Of a DNA stretch of 64,000 nt, positions 46,601 to 56,481 are shown one piece after another. Within the stretch, counting starts at the first letter, position 1. Every line of letters starts with the position of its first letter. Source of the stretch: Parachlorella kessleri (taxonomy: Eukaryota > Chlorophyta > Trebouxiophyceae > Chlorellales > Chlorellaceae); contig BBXU01000549.1 of assembly GCA_001598975.1 (NCBI GenBank), positions 19,307-83,306 of the forward strand. The letters are read 5' to 3'. Both the position numbers and the translations under genes were made by a program. The notes beneath the pieces are model-generated. The model ran no database searches, was not told the origin of the DNA, and saw only the letters and a list, made by a program, of their open reading frames with translations.

Positions 46601-48682
46601 CGTTTGTTTCCTTCTCTGACTGTTCTTCCAGCCTGGCAGAGATCCTCCTTGGTACAAAGGCAGAGTGTGGTCATGGAGGCACCCAGCTATTATGCACAGC
46701 GCTGGGTGCCTTACCTCACTATTTCTGTGGGGAGGTGAATGGAGCAAACGGCAAGGGGCTGTCAATCCTTTGTTGATCTGAGGCATGCCCCAAATGCGCC
46801 GCCCAGGGGTTGTGCATGCATGCCCCCATGTTTCACATGGTAGGTTGGTGGCCGTGGGGTTCCGCCTGATCAGTCATGGGCGCCCAAGCACCTTCCTTGA
46901 CGTTGTTACAACGCATGCCTCTCAAGGAGCCGCTGCAGTTCCTGATACGGGTGCTCTCTTGGCGTCGCAGGGGGCCTTGCTGCACCTTGCGATGCACCAC
47001 AACCCAGGCTGCATGGCTCAGCTCTTCCTGGCGAGCGCCGACAACCTGTCCGACGAGCAGCAGAGGGAGAAGTACGATGCAATCGCGGTGAGTGTCTGTC
47101 TGCTGTAGACAAGCTTGCTCTGCAGGGAGCGTGGTGCTGTCAATTATCAGGCAGAGAGCCCAATGTTGGATGTCAGGCGTGGATGATAGAGATGGCTGCG
47201 CGGTGGCCTGGGGAATAGATACGCACAGTGGGACAGCCTTTGGATAGTCCTCTGAAAAGTTGATGCGGCAAGGGCTACTGGGTGTCTTGAGGCCTGGGCG
47301 TATTTATTTATTTATTTATCTACTGGGTGTCAGGTCTGTGAAGCTGGTTTCGGGCCTGGGCTGAGGTCGAGGCTAGCTGGAGCTTGTCTAATCCCACCTC
47401 GTGTTCAACATAGCTCCAAAGGTGTTGCCTACCTGCCCCTGGCCCATCCAAATAGCTTGTCACAAACGTCCACACGCGATACTGCCACCCGATTAGCTGC
47501 TGCTCAGCAACGCGGGGACCTCTTCCCACTACGGTCTGCCTTGTATCAGGCTTGCGTGTCCCTCTCCACGGTGGTACAGGGATCATCCCTGTGGCGGTAT
47601 GCTGTGCATCTAGACTGGACCAGTCATGCTTCTGTGTAGCTGTAGGCTGCCATGGAGCTCACGCCTCTCCAGCTGGAGTGCCACCTTGAGCTTGCGAAGA
47701 CCTACGACAGCTTGATTGGGCAGACGCAGCAGCAAAAGGCAGAGGCACTGGCACGCCTAGGGCAGGTCAGCGGTAGTGGTGGGCTGTCCCGGATCCATGG
47801 GCATGGGAGTCTCTTAATGATACAACTGTGGCTTGCCTTGGCTTTGTACATTCGTGGCCGTCAGTGGTTGCTGTGCAGAGCTGAAATGTCTGGTGCAAGA
47901 AATAGTGGAAAACCCATGGAAGTGCTGGGGTTCCGGGAGTTATGGATGCGCAGGTGGCATGGCTGAGGCAAGCCACGGACGCGGCTTTAAAGTGCTGTAG
48001 GAGGGCATGTGCCACTGGTTGGCCCACCCTAGGCCTGGTGGCAGAGCAGCAGGCCACTGTGCCTGGGCATTCACACTCCTGCTGACCGGTGCTGGCTCTG
48101 TGTGCCCTGCAGAGCGCCCATGAAGGCTTGCCCGCTTCGGCCAGCATGGCGCGCATGATGTCCCGGTACCTGGGAGCGCTTGAGGGGGCATCCGAGCTGG
48201 CTGCCTACCCCGATGTCAAGTTTGCTGCGGTTGTTGACCTCGTCAGGGGCATGTGGAAGGTGAGCTGTGAAACGTGTCTTGCTGGAGCGGGGTTCGTCAC
48301 TCAGGCTGAGGAGAACAAGGGAGGCTCATTTGCCGCGGTAAGCAATCAACCAAGGGATGGCCTTGATCTAACATTTAGGTGCGGCTTCTAGCAGACGTGG
48401 GGGGGGAATCTGGCGGGGAAACTCGCAGTAGTATGCAGGGTCAGCTGTATGTGTAAACATCATTCCGTGGAGTGACGCTGCACACCTGTCAAGGCACCTG
48501 CTGCAAGTGTCTGCCCGTACATTGTGCAGATGTACACGCACCTACAGAAGGCGAGGGCGGCGGCGATGGCCTACCCTCACTTCACAGATGTTCTATATCT
48601 CATGGAGGCCATCAAACGGCTGGCGCCACCGGAGCAGCGGAGGCAGCCATTGGGTGCCAGCTTGGCTGGGGGGGTTCCCTAG
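43647..48682 (+). CDS. Copy 8: AT-hook/bZIP-like nuclear protein, 638 aa
   Basis: Exons 43647-44291, 44859-44933, 45140-45226, 45406-45814, 46101-46185, 46491-46569, 46971-47087, 47646-47765, 48113-48259 and 48530-48682; 639 codons. The start MTLAEGRLWEEHEFGLLEPV aligns with family N-termini. An in-frame ATG at 43578 could extend it, and the frame is open back to 43287. Exon 1 has Gln-rich segments and RRRGRPRAD. The hinge is QRK|KSHMHDLEERVADV. The exon 2 donor is GC (gcaagt). Exon 4 is the second shortest (409 nt), ending in W-ANKLPATWKFIQ and a DSG end unlike the CAAG of sisters. Exon 8 is divergent (MELTPLQLECHLELAKTYDS). Intron 1 contains an R1 repeat. Confidence 0.83.
44425..44540 (+). 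repeat. R1 repeat in intron 1 of copy 8
   Basis: CTGGCTCAGAACTCAGGCAA, GACTCAGGCTCATTCTGCAT, CCAGCCCTGCCCGTCCAGTC, CTCTACTCCCTGTTTGCACT and ACCTGCCACCCATGCTAATA. The cleanest single R1 copy; used here as the reference unit. Confidence 0.7.
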
Positions 48683-49504
48683 GGATAGCTTGTTGCGAGT
48701 GTTGGCAGGTGCCTGGCTTGTGCCCTTCTACGATGGCCGGCGCATGCAGGATGCAGCCTGGGATCTGACGTTCTGGCTGGCATCTGTGTCATGCCCCCTG
48801 TGGTGATCTGCGCCCTGCTTGCAAGCAGTTGTCAGGTTGTGGGTGCTACTGGTCCATCAAGGCGTGTAGAGCTGCGTTGGCGCGATGCGGTGCTTAGATG
48901 CAAGGCGAAAATAAGCGAGGGATGTTACCTGCGCCTGGGCCTGCAATGGCACGCTGGCAGGGCAGGGCAATTTTGTAGCTGGCATGTGTAGTGTCGTATA
49001 CCTTGGGGGTGTCCTCCTGGGGTGCTTAAATACTTTAGGTTGGCAAACATCTCATCTGGCTGACGTCGTGCGTCTCCGTGGCCTTCAAGGCTGCATAACC
49101 AAGCAGAACGGTTACTTTGATTTGGTGCTTGAGAAGGAATACGTGTCTGCCAAATCCACTAGAAGACATCTGGTTGCTTTATCAAGGGTTTGGCCGTTCA
49201 CTTTCATAGTAAATTGCTGGGATGCAAGAGGCAGCTATAAAAGGGGTTGGTCTAGGTTTTACGGTATAGTTCGATATTGGCTCAGGCTTAGGCAAGCGTT
49301 CATCTGTATGAAGCATTGCATACAGCCCTGCCGGGCTGGAGGCACTTGATTACAGGATGTTCCCTACATGTCCCTTCACACCTTTCTAGCGTCAGCGCGT
49401 TCCGCGATCGCTAAAAACGAAATGAATACCATCGCTAGCTTACGCACTGGCCAACCTTTTCAGCATCCCTGGTGGAGGTACGCGCGCGCTTCGTTTTTGG
49501 ATCT
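48683..49504. other. Intergenic spacer between copies 8 and 9
   Basis: About 0.8 kb with an open frame (48984-49349) that has no family or domain resemblance. No R1 or R2 unit recognised. Confidence 0.45.
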
Positions 49505-49523
49505 CCCGCCCCGGATTATTTAT
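49505..49523 (+). promoter_or_regulatory. Copy 9 promoter module: CCCGCCCC plus GGATTATTTAT
   Basis: CCCGCCCC at 49505-49512 is directly followed by GGATTATTTAT at 49513-49523. The start codon is about 390 bp downstream. Confidence 0.65.
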
Positions 49524-49672
49524 GCCAGGTCTTGCTGGACCAATTGAGCTCATGGCTAAGTGGCGATTCGACGAAAACGGCCACTTGGAACGTCTTCCGG
49601 GCTACACTGCTAGCCATCCGTGCGGTTTCACAAGGACGGGCGGATTGCGTAAGAGGCATTGAGAAAGTGCAG

Positions 49673-49842
49673 GTCAGTAACTTATGTAAGTCCAGCCAAT
49701 GATGCTGTCTCAACTGCAACATCCTTTGTCGTTGCAGTTGGGCACGCCGGTCATGACTGGGGTCAGTGTTGTCCATCGTGGTAACACCACCTTCCAAGTG
49801 TGAAGTATAATAACTAAGTAAGGTGCGCATATTGTACTGCAG
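49673..49842 (+). other. Probable 5'-leader intron of copy 9
   Basis: Donor GTGCAG|gtcagt at 49673 and acceptor gtactgcag ending at 49842. Another acceptor-like tgcag lies near 49738. Confidence 0.4.
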
Positions 49843-49909
49843 CCGCAAGCGGACCAAGAGGGGCTCGAAGAGGCCCGCGTCACTTCTAAGCCTGACGAGC
49901 CAGCGCCCC

Positions 49910-52900
49910 ATGACACCAACCCTTGGGGCGAACTCCGTGTGGGACATCCTGGAGCTTGGAGGAGGTCTGGAGCCCCTGGAGAACGTCCTTGGCTTTAACA
50001 GCGAGTTCTTGGATGGCTCTCTGCTGCCTGTACAAGACCTGGAATTGCTGTCAGGCGAGGATGCAGCTGCATGGCTCGTTGGCGACATGGCAGCTGGGGA
50101 CGAGGCGAAGCTCGTAGTTGGGGATCCCTGCGAGCCTGGCAAGGTCTCGGTAAGCTCTCCAGCCGTGCTGCCGGCAGCCCAGCTTGAAGGGAAGCCCGAA
50201 GTCCCTGCGGTCAGAGATGGGTTGGCAGCCATTGCTTCCAGCGGCGAGTGGGATGAACTGACAGGCGCAGCAAGCCCGCACAGTGCTAGCAGTGGGGCGA
50301 GCGGTCAAGGGCCTGTTCTCGCCACTTCCGTTAGTGGCCTGCTAGATACTACATATAGCAGCCTCCAGCAGCAGCAGCAGCAACATGAGCAGTTGCGGCA
50401 GCAGCAAGGGCAGCAGCAGTCGGCCATCCTGCAGTTGCAGGCCGCCAACAGTGGAGCGAGCGGCCAAGCTTTGTCGAACCCAAGTGCGTTCTGGGACCCA
50501 ACATACGGCCTCGTTTTGCAGCAGCAGGGGTTGGAGCAGCAGCAGCAGAAGGAGGCAGAGCAGCAGGAACAGCGACAGCCTCGGAGGGGTGCTGCGCCTC
50601 GACAGTCAAGGGGCAGGGGGCGGCCTCGTGTGGACCGGTCACAGATGACCCAAAGGCAGCTGAAGGCTATAGAGAATGCCCAGGCGCATCTTGCGCGCAA
50701 GGTGTGTGGTGGCGGCTTTGAGGCTGGGTTGCCCTTGGATGCAAAGTCGTTGTTGCACTAGACTGCTTGGTGTTTCGGATTGCTTCTAGGTATTTGCGTG
50801 TTCACTGCCAAGCAAACATTGCAGTAGCGGTGTAAGCCAGTATAGGCAGCAGCAGTCCGTCGCCCTGCACTTCCCGTATGCTGGGTGATGCTGCAACTCC
50901 AGGGTCTGGTGTTTGGTAGCATTGACCTTGACCCTTGCGAAGTGAAGCTGCACCCCGGGCTCGGCGTCAACAGTCTCGTGTTACTGGCCGGCTTAGAAGC
51001 CGGCGCCTTGAGGTTTGTGTTCTTCAAAGCTTGCAGAAGAACCACATGCGTGACCTGGAGGAGCGGGTGGCTGATGCGAGGGCGGACCTGGAGAGGGAGA
51101 GGGCGCAGCAGGCACGGCTGGGGGCGGCTACATGTGTTGCTCTACTGCAGTGCCTTTGGGTCGTGTGTGACGTGCATTGTTCCGGGCGTGCCGCGGAGGT
51201 CTTGCGTGGCCTTCCTGAATTGGGTTGTGGACTTTGACAAGGGCTGCTATTGCCTCTGCCACCCTGCCGCGCACCTAGGTGCTCATTCGTTCTAACCGTG
51301 TACCTCTCCCAGCTGTTGCAGGAGGATGGCCAGCGGGCGATCGAGGTCCTGGAGCGGCTTCTCAGCTACCGTGATGATATGATTGCGGTCCTGAGAGAGC
51401 ATGGGGAGGTGAGGTGCGGTGACTGGTGGGGGGCGATCCTGAGATGCGAGTGATACCAGTGGCGTTGGTAGTAGCAGCTCCCCTGGTAGCCTGGGCAGGG
51501 CCTCAGTGGCTGCTTCTGCTCAGCTGCCCTGGTAGGATTGCCCAGGCCTGAGATGCTGAGATGCTCTCTTGCACGATATGCAGAAGGTGGCCCGGTCGGA
51601 TTTTATCGACTTTTCCATGGCAGTGGCTAAAGGGCTGGCACAGGACAACAACGTGCGTGCTCTACCTAACACGATGACTAATCCCTAACTTGTGACGCTT
51701 GCAGGAGACAGGCGCGGGGTCGGCATCCCGCGCGGGCACCAGCGCCCTCACATGCAGCGGCAGCGGCAACAGCATTGTCAGCCGCAACAGCGGTAGCTAC
51801 AGCCGGCCCGTGGCCCCATCCAACCTCTACCGCCTGACCATGCCGTCCACCCCGCCCGGCAACAGCAGCTGGGTGTACAAGCACCCGTCCACTTGGGATT
51901 TTGTGGAGCACGTTCGGACCGTAGAGCTGCCAGCCATGCAGGCTCAGTGGAAGGCGTGGCAAGCGTGCACCCAAAGCACATTTGAGCAGCACATGGGCGG
52001 CCAGCGGAAGCCGGGGCAGCAGCCACAGCAGGCGTACCCCCGGTATCGCTTCCTAGGTGGGCCCGACCCTCTCAGAGCCCTCTGTGCCAAAGGTGAGCTT
52101 TGCGAACCAACTGCAAGGGCGGTTGCTGCCCGCCCAGCGGTGGGGGTGAATGCAGTGGGAGCTCAAGTGAAGCTCCTGCGGTGTGGTGCGGTCTACATGA
52201 GCGCTTGCCCCGCTGCAAAGGCCCCTCCCCTGTGGCCAACGTGCTGTTCGATGAATCTCTACTCGCCAGGCTGCTGTCTAATCCCTTGTCATCATATGCG
52301 CGTTCCATCTATGAATGTCCCCTGGCGCTGGGGTTGCCCTTGCTGCAGCCGATCCCGCTGTGCTGGTCGAAATCCAGAACATGGATCCCCGGGACATTGT
52401 AGAGGGGTGGCGGGACTATGCTCGCTTGTCTAGGTGAGGAGGCCTTTGCTGGAGGTTTTGTCCACCGCGGCTCATCCCTATGATGAATGCGCCTGGCGCC
52501 CGGTCGTTATGCTTATGTTGCCTGACATCCTGCCCAGCCTTAGTGCTGCTGGGGCTTTCGGGCGTGTCGTGGCAAGCACCTGCAACTTGGGTGTGCCAGC
52601 CGCAGAGGTGCTGCGGCATGGTTGCGTGCCGTCATTTGCAGGGATGTCCTGGCAGGGAATGACGTGGCAAGCACTCACGACTGTGATGATGCTAGGCCGA
52701 GCGTCACCTGGGTCGTGTTGGTTGCCCTTGTAGGGAGGTGCTCGCGGAGTATGACGTGACGAGGAATGAGGCCAAGGCCGTCGCTCAGGTCAACCCCCAC
52801 ATGGAGAGGCTGGTAGGTTGTGCCTTGCAAGAATGATAATAATATGAGCAGTAGCCAGGGGGTTCGGGCTGCGACAACTGTGACAGTAGCCTGATAGTGA

Positions 52901-55201
52901 CTGAGGTGTTTGCTGGGGTGGGCACGCGTGAGCCATCCCAGACGTGAAGAGGCTGGTATGTGCTGTCGTCCTGATACCCTGAGTAGATCAAGGCTCTGCG
53001 TTTGGGGTTGTAGATTCATTTGATGTCCAAACTGGGAAGGCTGGTGCGGTGCCATCCCAAAAAAGAGCTAACGGCCACACCAGGTGTCTGTCGCCATGCC
53101 TGGAGCTTGGGACCACGCTCCATACTTCCCCTGCCTCGGGATATGGCTTTTGAAAGGCACTGCCGAACACTGCGCTGGGCTCGTGTGCCCCAACCTGTGC
53201 ATTTAAGATGGAAATGCATGTGACAGGAAGGGGTCAGACAGCAGCGTGGCGGGTGCCAGCTGCGTCAAAAAGCAGGCAAAATTAGGGAGTGGAGACAAGC
53301 TGCAAGCACACTGGCAGTAACACAACCCTGTGCGTTTCACAACCTCGGTGGGTCTGAGGATAACGTTTGCACGTCCGATGCCTTGCCCTGCTGTGCCATG
53401 CAGGCAGTCCTGATCAACCTGGCCACGGTGCACAACCCCGCTCTGCTCAAGCAGGTCTACCTGGCCAGCGCAGACAACTTTTCCGCGGAGCAGCGGAAGG
53501 AGAAGTACGACGCCCTCGTGGTGAGCTGTCCTTTGACTTTTTTCCTCAAGAACAGCAGAGGAGACAGCAACGAGCAGTCGAGTGAGCTAGTTCTTGGGGT
53601 TATAGAAGGGGTGTGAACGAGTGAGCTGGTTCTTGGGGTTCTAGGAGAGGTGGAACGAGTGAGCTGGTTGCTGGGGTGCTAGAAGGGGTGGAACGAGTGA
53701 AGCTGGGTGTTGGGGTGCTAGGAGGGGTGTGAACGAGGTGGCCAGTCACAGGAGGGCCCCCCCTGTGCCGTGCAGAGCGAGATGGAGATGACGCCCTGGG
53801 TGGTCACCAAGCCTGCTATGCCTGCTGTGCCGAACGCGAGGTGGTAAAACATGGAGGGTGGCGGTGTGCCTGCCGTGCAGAGCAAGATGGAGATCACGCC
53901 CTGGGTGGTCACCTAGCCTGCTCTTGTGCGGAAGCCGAGGTACTCAAGCATGGAGGGTGCTGAAACATGGACAAAACATGTGCCGTGCAGAGCGAGATGG
54001 AGATCACGCCCGCGCAGCAGGAGCACTACCTGGAGCTGGCGGAGGCCTACGAGAGCTTTGTGCGGCAGGCGCGGCAGTACAAGGCGGAGGCCCTGGCTAG
54101 GATCGGGCAGGTGAGGGCGAGGCATCACCCACCCGCGTCAAGCTCTTGGTGGCAAGCGAGCGATGCCCGGCCCGCCATAGCTCACACGTTAGCCCTTATG
54201 TTGATTGGGAGATTAACTGGGCATTTATTGTGATGGGGGTTTTATGATGGGGAATGCCGGCTGTGCTGCAGGCGCTCTGTGACCTGCGCCGGCCTCTGGC
54301 ATTGATGGTCGGATGGGATTGCTGGCCGTATAAGCTGAAAGGGTCACAAAGGGTGGTCACCAAACTGGGCCGGCTGCCTTAGGCTTCATTGTATACAAGC
54401 TGTGATGGACGCTGGGCTTCCTGCCACTGGCTTCCTGCTGTGTTGTGCAGAGCGCCGGCTTTGGCAGCTTGGCAGCTTCCGGCAGCAGCCTGGGGCGCAT
54501 GGTGTCCGGCTACCTGGAGGCGCTGGAGGGCGCTGCCACGCTGAGCGCCTATGTGGACGCGGAGTTCCTGGCGGTGGTGGAGCTGACTAAGGGGTTGGCA
54601 AAGGTGAGCGTGCATGGCGTGCATGTCAATGAGAGAGCCTTTGGTGTGATGCGGAAGGCTGGGCAGTTGCAGGAGGTAGCTGAAGGCGAGGCGGCAGCTT
54701 GGCAGTGGGAAGGGCCTGGCATGGGGGCTGCTCTGGGCTGGGGCGAAGGGCACACTGGTTCATACAAGTTAAAAAGCCAGCTGTTTTACTCTGTTAAAAA
54801 AAAAGATAGCACAGCTAAAACTAAAAGAGTAAATAAGACTACACGCCTAAGTGCTTAGGACTCGGCGCTCTTTGTCCTGATGTGGTGGGGCACAGCTCCC
54901 GCGAGAGGGCGGTCATCTTGGCCCGTTGTGCAAGGCGGTCAGGAGAAGCGGCAGATGCGATTGCGATCGCTCACCCTTACCAGGGGCTGTGACATCTGCC
55001 ACATATACCCACAACTCTTTGCAAACCTCCCTGCGCAACGCCGTGCTGTGCCATCTGGCCCTGCAGATCCACAACCCCCTCCAGAAGGCGAGGGGCGCGG
55101 CCATGGCGTATCCCCAGTTCATGGATGTTATCAACATCATGGAGGCCATCAAGCGGCTGCCGCCACCGGAGCAGCGGAGGCGGCAGCTTGGGGAGGCATA
55201 A
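49910..55201 (+). CDS. Copy 9: longest AT-hook/bZIP-like family member, 699 aa
   Basis: Exons 49910-50701, 51037-51111, 51322-51408, probable extra exon 51584-51652, 51705-52092, 52349-52433, 52734-52812, 53404-53520, 53991-54110, 54451-54603 and 55067-55201; 700 codons, or 677 without the extra exon. The start is MTPTLGANSVWDILELGG. Exon 1 is the longest (264 codons), with three separate Gln-rich tracts before RGRGRPRVD. The hinge is ARK|KNHMRDLEERVADA, and the exon 2 donor is GC (gcacgg). The extra exon (KVARSDFIDFSMAVAKGL and five more residues) is phase 0 on both sides, so it can be included or skipped. Exon 8 starts SEMEITPAQQ instead of the usual AAMDITPSQQ, and its acceptor region is tandemly repeated. 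Exon 9 has two extra codons. TGTAA at 55476 is a candidate poly(A) signal. Confidence 0.84.
53206..53311 (-). repeat. R2 repeat, inverted, in copy 9 (between exons 6 and 7)
   Basis: AAATGCATGTGACAGGAAGG, GGTCAGACAGCAGCGTGGCG and GTGCCAGCTGCGTCAAAAAG are the reverse complement of the R2 order seen at 28921-29022. Confidence 0.55.
53576..53739 (+). repeat. Minisatellite, four units of about 38-40 bp
   Basis: Units begin CGAGTGAGCT (or CGAGTGAAGC) and contain TTGGGGTNCTAG followed by GGGGTG. They lie in the intron before exon 8 of copy 9, just upstream of the tandemly repeated acceptor region. Confidence 0.85.
53766..54020 (+). repeat. Tandem repeats carrying the exon 8 acceptor, three times
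   Basis: The string GTGCAG|AGC(G/A)AGATGGAGAT occurs at 53770, 53875 and 53985, spaced 105 and 110 bp. The first two continue ACGCCCTGGGTGGTCACC and soon lose the frame; only the third runs into a complete exon 8. The first two are partial exon duplicates with usable-looking 3' splice sites. Confidence 0.85.
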
Positions 55202-56481
55202 GGGCCTTGGGAGCAGCATCCTGGCATCAGATCCATGTTGTACTCAAGAGGGCAGGTCGTACGGGCGTCCTGTATAGCATGAGTCGTGGCCACAAGGAGA
55301 TGCCCAATTGGGAGTCAGGTATGAGTACGGAAGCTTAGGGAGGCTTCCTTACTTATATTGGGGGACGTGCACGGATTCCCGCTTCCCCCGCTGTCACGCA
55401 TAGCACAATGGACCCTTGGAAGGATGAGTTTTGGTAGCTCAGTGAGATATAATGTGTCGTGCTAGTTTGCAAAGGTGTAATGTGCCTGTGAAGCCTGGAC
55501 TGGATCCTTGCAAGTCAGATTGGAACAGCAGCAAGGCTTGGTTGTGCATGGTGGTCTAGTGATTTTGTGCTGTACTAGCACCATAGCTTCAGCAGCTGGC
55601 ATGTGTAGATATGTACATATGCAGCTGCTGACATGTCCTGTATTGTATACTGCCTGTACCCTCGAAATAGCCTGTCTGTGACTGCTTGTGTTACCCCAGC
55701 TTTTTGTTGATACCCCACCAATGGTGCCCCACGTGGGGCCTGATGAAGTGTCACTTGTGGTGGAGCGATACCTACGCTATTTGTTGTACAATAGCTACTA
55801 CGTGGGAATTGTTCTCCAACCCGTTAAACCAGGCAAAGATAAGCCGGACTTTCTCTGAGCCCCACCCAACACTGAGGCTAGGCTTGCAGCTAGTGGGGCG
55901 GCTATCACGATGTCCATTACTAACAGTCTCATAAGTGGTACAACCAGACCACCAACCTGTCCGTCCAGTTCACCCCCTACCTCTTCTTCATTTCCATTGC
56001 CTGCCCTCATCAACAAACAATGACCACCCCCCCGCTTTGGAGAGGGACCAAAGGGCAGGGTGAACGGCGGCTGACGCCCTCTCAAGGTCAACTTGGCCAG
56101 CTGTTAGGAAGTTGATACAGAAAGACGTACACAAACCATTGGCGTCTACATGCTACGCAAGTATTTTGCACACCGTGCGAGGCCATTCTGCCTAGTACCT
56201 AGGGTGTGTCACATGAAGTCTGCTTTTATAACAACTCAAACCAGAAGCAACACAAAGGGCAACCCGGTCTGAGAAAAAACTGAGCCTGCAACCATTCTAT
56301 GCAGGGTCCACGCGCTCCTGCTACACTGCTAGGCCTGGCATAACTCAGGCTCAATCTGCATCCAGCCCTGTCGGTCCAGCCCAGCTCTCACTTCCTGATG
56401 GCATTACCTCCCACCCATGCTAGTACCTATGTCCTATAACACTGTCCTAAGACTACAGGGAAATGGCAGCTCGCCAGCCCC
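55202..56481. other. Convergent intergenic region between the array and the helicase
   Basis: 3' untranslated regions of copy 9 (+) and the helicase (-). An R1 unit lies at 56335-56425. No further copy of the family and no other gene was seen. Confidence 0.55.
56335..56425 (+). repeat. R1 repeat
   Basis: GGCATAACTCAGGCTCAATC, TGCATCCAGCCCTGTCGGTC, CAGCCCAGCTCTCACTTCCT and CCCACCCATGCTAGTACC. This shows that the repeat is not confined to the tandem array. Confidence 0.65.

Noticed and set aside
49235..49250. TATAAAAGG-like sequence upstream of copy 9
   Set aside because: It is 270 bp before the shared promoter element and is not found at an equivalent place in any other copy.
52940..52960. 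Second GAAGAGGCTGGTATGT donor-like string in copy 9 after exon 6
   Set aside because: Resembles the end of exon 6 but has no acceptor or upstream codons; probably a small duplicated fragment with no function.
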